Assembly: GCA_964354155.1 (NCBI GenBank)
Contig: CAYGYG010000049.1
Coordinates: 1-11,404 of the forward strand
Source: CAYGYG01 sp964354155
GTDB taxonomy: Bacteria > Hydrothermota > Tepidihabitantia > SM23-42 > CAYGYG01
DNA: 11,404 nt
Reading direction: 5' to 3'
Part shown: one piece after another, positions 7,440 to 11,404 of the stretch
Numbering within the stretch: the first letter of the stretch is position 1
Layout of the letters: each line of letters begins with the position of its first letter
Program-made: the position numbers and the translations under genes
Notes under the pieces: model-generated
Seen by the model: only the letters and a program-made list of their open reading frames with translations
What the model was told of the DNA's origin: nothing
Databases searched by the model: none

Positions 7440-7868
7440 ATGAACAGACCCAAAGTCTTATTTCTCTGTTACCGCAATTCTATCCGCAGTCAAGTGGCTG
7501 AGGGCTTTCTCAGGTCCTTAGCTGGAGACAGATTCGACGTTTATAGTGCGGGTATTGAACCTAGAAAAGTTCATCCGCTGGCTGTAGAGGCTATGGCGGA
7601 GATCGGTATTGATATCTCAAACCAGAAGTCGAAACATGCAAAAGATTTCCTGTCCCAACATTTCGGTTATATCATAACAGTTTGCGATGAGGCAAACGAA
7701 AAGTGTCCGACATTCCCTGACGTTTCGGTTAGACTGCACTGGTCACTTGAAGACCCGGCGAAAGTGGAGGGCAGTGAAGAGGAAAAATTATTGGTCTTTC
7801 GAAAAGTCCGCGACCAGATCAAGAATAAGATCACCGAGTGGCTGAGCCAACTGGAGACCTGCGGTTAG
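7440..7868 (+). CDS. arsC: ArsC-like arsenate reductase / LMW phosphatase family protein
   Basis: This 142-residue cytoplasmic protein of the low-molecular-weight tyrosine phosphatase fold probably acts as a thioredoxin-coupled arsenate reductase. The P-loop is CYRNSIRS with nucleophile C10 and R16. The ArsC-specific cysteine pair is C82 and C89 (VCDEANEKCP), and the catalytic Asp is D105 in WSLEDPA. The P-loop differs from the common CTGNSCRS: Gly is replaced by Arg and the second Cys by Ile. The three cysteines needed for the redox relay (C10, C82, C89) remain. A clear AAGGAG precedes the ATG, 15 bp after pstB, so it belongs to the operon. It takes the place usually held by phoU. Since Pst transporters can admit arsenate, co-expression makes sense. 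A phosphatase role is the main alternative. Confidence 0.82.
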   Translation: MNRPKVLFLCYRNSIRSQVAEGFLRSLAGDRFDVYSAGIEPRKVHPLAVEAMAEIGIDISNQKSKHAKDFLSQHFGYIITVCDEANEKCPTFPDVSVRLHWSLEDPAKVEGSEEEKLLVFRKVRDQIKNKITEWLSQLETCG

Positions 7869-7974
7869 ATCGGTAAGTTGGATTACGTCAAGATCAGAAA
7901 TCCGAGATCCTCTCCATTAGCGAACGCATACTGCTATCATCATGGACCTGACCCCCAACGGCCCTCGAATCAGC
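7869..7974. other. Gap between convergent genes, no terminator seen
   Basis: This 106-bp space separates the + strand arsC-like gene from the minus-strand secreted protein gene. I found no stem followed by a T-run on either strand, so termination of both transcripts may be Rho-dependent or may overlap. Confidence 0.5.
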
Positions 7975-8862
7975 TCAATGCGCAATCAGATCATCGTAAA
8001 AAAGCTTCAACTCGCCCTTGATCTCCCAGATGCGTAACTTCAATGCAGTGTTATCACTCAGAAGTTCATACATATCCTCATCCAATTCCTTCAACTCTCG
8101 GTTGGTGATGGTAATGGGGTCGTGCCCGAGATGAATCCGTGAAATCGGCAGGCTCGGGAATTTTCTGAGTAAGCGCGGGGTCAAAATCAGAAGTTCAATG
8201 GAAGTCATACCCTCAGCGGTCCCGGTAATCTTCAACGGGTAGAATAGATAATCGGTCTTGAACCGGTATTGAATCGGCTCATTGGTCACGGTTTCTTGAC
8301 CGACAGAAACCACATCGAACACGAACCACTTGAAATCATCTTCGATGTATTCTTCAACCAGATCCTTGATCGGTTCGGTGATTATCTCATTTTCGACTCC
8401 GAGGGATTTTAGATAATTCTTAACCCAGTTGACAAAGCCGTCGGCGTCGAGCAGGTGGGTGACCGAAATATTGTGGGGACCGATCTTCTCGTGGAATGTC
8501 ACCTCGCCACCCGGCTTGCGCGATCCATTGCGCTTGCCGCCATTCCCCTTGAGCGCCAGGATACGCATTTTACTATTGATCAATCTGGCGGCTCGGCGAA
8601 AAGTCTCGAGGTCTCCTTTTTTGACCTTCGGCTCTTGCGGAAGGGGCAGAACTTCCAGAACCATGGTTGACTCCGAGGCCATGACATCGGTAGTCAGGAG
8701 CAAAATCTCTTCACTACCATTCCATGCGATCATCGCCCGCTGATTTGGTTCGAAAATCTTGATGTTCGGATCGAAAGGAATCATGCCCCGGTCAGCGAAG
8801 ACGACGTTTGCAGAAAAACCAATGCAAAGAATGAGTGCCGCACGAGTTATCCGGTTGTTCAT
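7975..8862 (-). CDS. Secreted DUF2330-like protein of unknown function
   Basis: This 295-residue protein has a Sec signal peptide (about 1-23, cleavage after VFA). The mature N-terminus DRGMIPF is followed by a block near residues 37-81 with the motifs EPNQRAMIAWNG, EEILLL and LEVLPLPQEPKVKKGD. That combination of a WNG turn and a PLPxEP strand resembles the DUF2330 family of exported proteins, recalled from memory and not searched. A Gly/Lys/Arg-rich stretch (about 105-118) could be a loop, and an acidic, Leu-rich C-terminus may form helices. No catalytic motif is recognised. The ATG is supported by an excellent AAAGGAGGT 10 bases upstream and by its own promoter. It is convergent with the pst operon and not obviously linked to it in function. 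Confidence 0.8.
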   Translation of the reverse strand: MNNRITRAALILCIGFSANVVFADRGMIPFDPNIKIFEPNQRAMIAWNGSEEILLLTTDVMASESTMVLEVLPLPQEPKVKKGDLETFRRAARLINSKMRILALKGNGGKRNGSRKPGGEVTFHEKIGPHNISVTHLLDADGFVNWVKNYLKSLGVENEIITEPIKDLVEEYIEDDFKWFVFDVVSVGQETVTNEPIQYRFKTDYLFYPLKITGTAEGMTSIELLILTPRLLRKFPSLPISRIHLGHDPITITNRELKELDEDMYELLSDNTALKLRIWEIKGELKLFYDDLIAH

Positions 8863-8901
8863 TTTTCTGGGAACCTCCTTTGGACTTTTTATCCCGATCC
8901 C

Positions 8902-8929
8902 AGTATATCGGCGTATTTCAGAAAGTCAA
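8902..8929 (-). promoter_or_regulatory. Promoter of the DUF2330-like gene
   Basis: Read on the minus strand, TTGACT (8924-8929) and TATACT (8902-8907) are separated by 16 bp, each one mismatch from consensus. Transcription would start near 8895, giving a leader of about 32 nt that contains the AAAGGAGGT ribosome binding site (8873-8881). Confidence 0.75.
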
Positions 8930-8962
8930 GACCTTGAAGAACAGGGAGTGCTTGAATAAAAA

Positions 8963-8984
8963 AAGCGGGACATATGTCCCGCTT
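8963..8984 (-). terminator. Intrinsic terminator of the T9SS cargo gene
   Basis: A perfect 22-bp palindrome with arms AAGCGGGACAT and ATGTCCCGCTT is followed, reading the minus strand, by seven T residues including the last of the stem. It lies 20 bp downstream of the stop codon at 9005-9007 and upstream of the promoter of the next minus-strand gene, so it separates the two transcripts. Confidence 0.92.
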
Positions 8985-9004
8985 CTAAATGTTAATTTCT
9001 TATT

Positions 9005-10441
9005 TTACTCTACTTTAACAAGTTTCTTAGCCTTTACCCTTGCTCCATCATCAAAATAAATGAAATAAACTCCAAGAGGTAAGGTAGTCATATTGACCAT
9101 TTTATTGTAGCTACCTGCATCCTGATTCTCGTTGAGGATTTCTTTAATTAATCTTCCTGTAACATCATACAGCGATAAATTTATTCTGGATCTCTGGGAC
9201 AAGGTGTATCTAACAGTGCATTCTTTTCGGAGTAGATTTGGATACATTTTAAAGCAATGATCGTTTACTTCTAGGGACTGACGTTCTTCAATACCTAATG
9301 TATCTGGTTTCGTTTTCACAAGCCAGACATCATCTCCAAATCCTCTGTTGCGACACCCTGCAAATATATATCCACCGTCAGCGGTTACATCAACTGCATG
9401 TGCAAGCCCGCCATATGTTTTCGTCCACATAGTGCCACCTCGAGAATTGACTTTTATAAGATAAGCATCGACATTAATGGAAGAACCTCCCCATCCTGCT
9501 ACGATGTAGCCGCCATCTGAAGTCTGGTGAACCGATTTGCCAAGATCACGACCGTCCCCGCCATAAGTCCTTGTCCAAAGAGTATCGCCATTGGCATCTG
9601 TCTTCACAAGATATACATCAGGAGTATCAGCGCTGATAGAGGACGTCCAGCCTGTAGCAATATAGCCTCCCTCTGAAGTTTGCTGAACGGACATGAATAG
9701 GTCTTCCTCTGCTCCTCCATACGTCTTAGTCCAGGCCGTATCGCCTGAGGAGTTCACCTTTACTAGCCTGGCATCTCCTTTCCCAGCACCATATGAACGT
9801 GTTTCACCAGCTATGATATATCCGCTATCGGTGGTTTGCTGAACTGAATAGCCAATGTCATGATCGATGCCACCATAAGTTTTCGTCCAGGTAGTATCAC
9901 CTAAAGAATTGGTCTTTATCAACCAGACATCGTTGCTTCCAGCACCATAAGACTCCGTATTTCCACCAATCATGTATCCACCATCAATGGTTTGCATTAC
10001 TGAACGCCCTCCATCCGAATCGATGCCACCATAAGTTTTCGTCCAGATAGTATCACCTGAAGAGTCGATCTTTATCAACCAGACATCGTCGTTTCCAGCA
10101 CCAAAGGATTTCGTTCTTCCAGTGACGACATATCCACCATCCAAAGTCTGTTGAACCGAATAACTCATATCGATGGAATCTCCTCCGAACTTTTTTGTCC
10201 AAAGTGTGTCTCCACGGGAATCTGTCTTTAGGAGATAAATGTCAGCATAAATATACAGGTTCCAATCTGCTATGCCCGCAACGATGTATCCGCCGTCTTG
10301 AGTTTGTTGAACTGAAAAAGCTATATCCCAGTATTGGCCGCTATCACCGTACGTCTTAGTCCACAGCGTGTCCGGCCCCTGAGCAACAACAAGGCCGATG
10401 GACAATATCAAGATAAAAATAATTCCCTTAAATATCTTCAT
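9005..10441 (-). CDS. Secreted seven-repeat protein with T9SS sorting domain
   Basis: This 478-residue protein has a signal peptide (about 1-20, ending VVAQG). Seven repeats of about 52 residues follow, each starting near a conserved Trp (27, 81, 133, 185, 237, 289, 339) with the pattern DTxWTKTYGG - SVQQTxDGGYIVAG - DVWLIKxDSxG. Seven such units suggest a seven-bladed beta-propeller. Residues from about 399 (MYPNLL) to 478 form a Por secretion C-terminal sorting domain: the YDVTGRLIKE strand, PLGVYFIYF, and the basic end KKLVKVE. The protein should cross the outer membrane by type IX secretion and be attached or released. The start is supported by AGGAAT upstream and its own promoter. The DNA looks AT-richer than the pst genes. 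No enzymatic residues are recognised; adhesion or ligand binding is possible. Confidence 0.85.
   Translation of the reverse strand: MKIFKGIIFILILSIGLVVAQGPDTLWTKTYGDSGQYWDIAFSVQQTQDGGYIVAGIADWNLYIYADIYLLKTDSRGDTLWTKKFGGDSIDMSYSVQQTLDGGYVVTGRTKSFGAGNDDVWLIKIDSSGDTIWTKTYGGIDSDGGRSVMQTIDGGYMIGGNTESYGAGSNDVWLIKTNSLGDTTWTKTYGGIDHDIGYSVQQTTDSGYIIAGETRSYGAGKGDARLVKVNSSGDTAWTKTYGGAEEDLFMSVQQTSEGGYIATGWTSSISADTPDVYLVKTDANGDTLWTRTYGGDGRDLGKSVHQTSDGGYIVAGWGGSSINVDAYLIKVNSRGGTMWTKTYGGLAHAVDVTADGGYIFAGCRNRGFGDDVWLVKTKPDTLGIEERQSLEVNDHCFKMYPNLLRKECTVRYTLSQRSRINLSLYDVTGRLIKEILNENQDAGSYNKMVNMTTLPLGVYFIYFDDGARVKAKKLVKVE
9865..10104. repeat. Two near-identical ~85-bp coding repeats
   Basis: Positions 9865-9950 and 10021-10104 match at roughly nine of ten bases by eye, including a shared 23-base-plus run starting at CGATGCCACC. 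They encode equivalent parts of the third and fourth repeats and lie 156 bp (52 codons) apart. Other repeats of the same protein are much less alike at DNA level, which points to recent duplication or gene conversion between these two units. Confidence 0.7.
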
Positions 10442-10458
10442 CGTTTATTCCTAAAGCA

Positions 10459-10486
10459 ATTGTAATCTTAAATATCACTCTGTCAA
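10459..10486 (-). promoter_or_regulatory. Promoter of the T9SS cargo gene
   Basis: Read on the minus strand, a perfect TTGACA (10481-10486) and TACAAT (10459-10464) are separated by 16 bp. The predicted start near 10452 leaves a leader of about 11 nt containing the AGGA ribosome binding site before the ATG at 10439-10441. Confidence 0.8.
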
Positions 10487-10562
10487 TTAATTTCTGATAA
10501 CAAATGATCATATTGAGATTTGAAATCCCACAGGCCGGGAGGAGACTTCATCACAAATTCCT

Positions 10563-10583
10563 TAAAAAAACGACCTCGTGAGG
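10563..10583 (-). terminator. Possible weak terminator downstream of the tRNA
   Basis: Read on the minus strand, a 4-5 bp stem (GCCTC-AC-GAGGT) is followed after two bases by seven T residues. The stem is short, and the site is about 260 bp past the tRNA, so this is a low-confidence call. Confidence 0.3.
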
Positions 10584-10605
10584 CTTCATATGGACGCTAT
10601 CCCCA

Positions 10606-10627
10606 TTGATTCATATAAATGAATCAA
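10606..10627. repeat. Perfect inverted repeat, 9-bp arms
   Basis: TTGATTCAT (10606-10614) and ATGAATCAA (10619-10627) are perfect complements around ATAA. It is AT-rich with no T-run after it, so it looks more like a dimer-binding operator than a terminator. It lies about 120 bp upstream of the T9SS cargo promoter. No regulator is evident. Confidence 0.5.
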
Positions 10628-10675
10628 CCTTAGGCCCGTGGGGTCAAATCCCCTCAATAATACTATCGGGACTTT

Positions 10676-10857
10676 CAGCTCTACATTCTACATCAGTGTT
10701 GACGCGTATAAGAACGTGTCTCCGTTCTCGCAGGGAACGAAGCCCTTGGTGTATCACCGTAATCCGCTGCCTTTTGCGTCCCGAGGGCAACGAGGGATCT
10801 CGGCACCCCCATCACTGTAATCGATTGTGTTGCGGCGCAACACAAAGCCAGCGACCC
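10676..10857. repeat. Diverged direct repeat, copy B (partner 54-238)
   Basis: This copy begins with CAGCTCT and two perfect TCTACAT heptamers (10680-10693) and ends inside the 3' end of tRNA-Thr (10846-10857). The blocks shared with copy A are in the same order and at nearly equal spacing. Orientation is direct and the separation is about 10.6 kb. Confidence 0.45.
10825..10845 (-). repeat. Hairpin abutting the tRNA 3' end
   Basis: A 9-bp perfect stem (TTGTGTTGC / GCAACACAA) with a 3-base loop starts at the base after the tRNA discriminator. No T-run follows on the minus strand, so it may mark a 3'-processing site or act as a weak terminator. It is not part of copy A. Confidence 0.5.
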
Positions 10858-10918
10858 GGATCGAACGGGTGGCCTGCGATTTACGAAACCGCTGCTCTAC
10901 CAACTGAGCTACGCTGGC
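10846..10918 (-). tRNA. tRNA-Thr (anticodon CGT)
   Basis: A complete 73-nt cloverleaf can be drawn by hand on the minus strand. It has a 7-bp perfect acceptor stem GCCAGCG/CGCTGGC, D-arm GCTC-AGTTGGTA-GAGC, anticodon arm GCGGT-TTCGTAA-ATCGC with anticodon CGT (reads ACG, Thr), variable loop AGGCC, and T-arm ACCCG-TTCGATC-CGGGT. The discriminator base is T and CCA is not encoded. The gene appears intact even though its first 15 bases are duplicated 136 bp upstream. Confidence 0.96.
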
Positions 10919-10931
10919 ATAAGTAGATCAA

Positions 10932-10948
10932 TCCGCCTGAGGCGGATC
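10932..10948. repeat. Hairpin ATCCGCC-TGA-GGCGGAT
   Basis: A perfect 7-bp stem with a 3-base loop lies 13 bp upstream of the tRNA 5' end in the tRNA transcript. It has no T-run. It resembles short GC-rich intergenic hairpins dispersed in many bacterial genomes. Confidence 0.5.
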
Positions 10949-10983
10949 AAATATCAAAAGGCAAATATCGAAGATCAAAGACA
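10949..10983. repeat. Degenerate heptanucleotide array (AAATATC)
   Basis: Five 7-base units: AAATATC, AAAAGGC, AAATATC, GAAGATC, AAAGACA. The register is exact, but only two units are identical. Confidence 0.55.
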
Positions 10984-11005
10984 CACAAGAACACCCTCAC
11001 CTTTA

Positions 11006-11028
11006 TCCTCTCCCCTCAAGGGAGAGGA
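11006..11028. repeat. REP-like hairpin, 9-bp stem
   Basis: TCCTCTCCC and GGGAGAGGA pair perfectly around CTCAA. The CCTCTCCC...GGGAGAGG form, followed on the minus strand by a purine-rich tail, resembles dispersed REP-type elements. No T-run marks it as a terminator. It lies within the 121-bp insert. Confidence 0.5.
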
Positions 11029-11065
11029 GTGAACTGTTCCTGAGCTACGCTGGCGTGAAAAGGGC

Positions 11066-11094
11066 AATGAGCGATGAGCGATGAGCAACTGAGC
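11066..11094. repeat. Heptanucleotide array (GATGAGC)
   Basis: AATGAGC, GATGAGC, GATGAGC and an 8-base AACTGAGC follow in tandem. It lies 12 bp upstream, in the transcript direction, of the duplicated tRNA 5' fragment. Confidence 0.65.
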
Positions 11095-11132
11095 AAACGA
11101 AGACGATGGACGTCCGTTCGCCGCGCTCACTA

Positions 11133-11146
11133 GGACGAGGGACGAG
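11133..11146. repeat. Heptanucleotide pair (GGACGAG x2)
   Basis: Two perfect tandem copies of GGACGAG are followed by a decayed ACGG. Only two units, so weak alone. It gains weight from the other 7-base arrays in the same gap. Confidence 0.45.
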
Positions 11147-11165
11147 ACGGATTGTGCTTCCATAT

Positions 11166-11186
11166 CTCGCTACTTGCTACTCAATG
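11166..11186. repeat. Heptanucleotide array (CTYGCTA)
   Basis: CTCGCTA, CTTGCTA and a decayed CTCAATG are in exact 7-base register. Weak alone, but consistent with neighbouring arrays. Confidence 0.4.
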
Positions 11187-11250
11187 CGATGCCGAAGGCA
11201 TGTATCGGTCTGCATCGGTTCTATCTCCGCAATCACTGCCCCTTGGGCAG

Positions 11251-11278
11251 ATTATATCCGCCCGGCGGGGCTTGTCAA
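11251..11278 (-). promoter_or_regulatory. Perfect-consensus promoter, probably for tRNA-Thr
   Basis: Read on the minus strand, TTGACA (11273-11278) and TATAAT (11251-11256) are both perfect with 16 bp between them. The next bases, CTGCCC, form a GC-rich discriminator of the kind found at stringently controlled stable-RNA promoters. A 6-bp hairpin (11236-11250) overlaps the start near 11244. The only gene downstream is tRNA-Thr, about 325 bp away, an unusually long leader for a tRNA. Confidence 0.85.
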
Positions 11279-11322
11279 TTGATTAACAGGCGGGACGGCC
11301 GGCTGTGGCGGTCCGAAGAGAA

Positions 11323-11347
11323 ACGGGGCGGCCCAAGGCCGCCCCGT
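11323..11347 (-). terminator. Intrinsic terminator of the partial minus-strand gene
   Basis: An 11-bp perfect GC-rich stem (ACGGGGCGGCC / GGCCGCCCCGT) with a 3-base loop begins 15 bp past the stop codon at 11363-11365. On the minus strand it is followed by TTCTCTTC, a pyrimidine-rich but imperfect tail. Confidence 0.85.
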
Positions 11348-11362
11348 CTTACTGATGTGGCG

Positions 11363-11404
11363 CTACTTGACCAGGGTTATCTTTTCCTGGCGCTGATAGG
11401 AGCC
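11363..11404 (-). CDS. C-terminal end of a gene, possibly another T9SS cargo
   Basis: Only the last 13 codons and the TAG stop are in the window; the rest lies beyond 11404. The encoded end is GSYQRQEKITLVK. A Tyr-containing strand, a short charged turn and a terminal K-x-x-LVK strand resemble the ends of Por/T9SS sorting domains such as KKLVKVE in the gene at 9005-10441. The frame choice is supported by the strong terminator just downstream. Family assignment rests on very few residues. Confidence 0.55.
   Translation of the reverse strand, partial: GSYQRQEKITLVK

Larger units (their letters stand above)
10904..11054 (-). repeat. 15-bp tRNA 5'-end duplication flanking 121 bp
   Basis: CTGAGCTACGCTGGC occurs at 10904-10918, as the first 15 bases of the tRNA, and exactly again at 11040-11054. 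The 121 bp between hold two hairpins (10932-10948 and 11006-11028) and a heptamer array. The copies diverge immediately on both sides. This has the form of a target-site duplication or a tandem-duplication scar that left a working tRNA. Confidence 0.8.

Noticed and set aside
10640..10653. tRNA T-arm-like piece (GGGG-TCAAAT-CCCC)
   Set aside because: The loop is 6 rather than 7 bases and no acceptor, D or anticodon arm can be drawn around it. A decayed tRNA remains possible but is unsupported.
227..10857. Calling 227-10857 an integrated mobile element
   Set aside because: There is no integrase, excisionase, transposase or mobilisation gene, and the content is housekeeping-like. Kept only as a finding about the repeats.

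Overview
This window most likely comes from an uncultured Gram-negative bacterium of the FCB-like radiation; candidate division WOR-3 (Stahlbacteria) or a relative is my best guess. The evidence is an outer-membrane porin, a secreted protein with a Por/type IX secretion (T9SS) C-terminal sorting domain, a second partial gene with a similar C-terminus, and consensus sigma70-type promoters. The lineage is inference; no marker gene is present.

Layout. Positions 1-467 are a mostly non-coding, repeat-rich stretch ending in the promoter of a two-component system. Positions 468-2878 hold an overlapping phoB-like response regulator and phoR-like sensor kinase. Positions 2922-2976 hold four 7-bp direct repeats at an exact 11-bp period, placed 9 bp upstream of a TATAAT. 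This is the layout of a PhoB/PhoP box. It sits in front of a tight + strand operon: beta-barrel porin, pstS, pstC, pstA, pstB and an arsC-like low-molecular-weight phosphatase/arsenate reductase (2995-7868). No phoU follows pstB; the arsC-like gene takes its usual place. The module reads as follows: PhoR/PhoB sense phosphate starvation, the porin brings phosphate across the outer membrane, PstSCAB imports it, and the ArsC-like protein may deal with arsenate carried in by the same transporter.

Positions 7975-10441 hold two minus-strand genes, each with its own promoter: a secreted DUF2330-like protein and a seven-repeat propeller-like T9SS cargo protein. A perfect palindromic terminator lies between them.

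Positions 10442-11404 hold a minus-strand tRNA-Thr(CGT), a perfect-consensus promoter 0.33 kb upstream of it with a GC-rich discriminator, many small repeats, and the terminator and last 13 codons of another minus-strand gene.

Most unusual points: the four-repeat Pho box; a 15-bp duplication of the tRNA 5' end flanking a 121-bp insert; at least six degenerate heptanucleotide arrays with different unit sequences, all in intergenic DNA; and a diverged ~180-bp direct repeat whose two copies lie about 10.6 kb apart and end in the tRNA 3' sequence.
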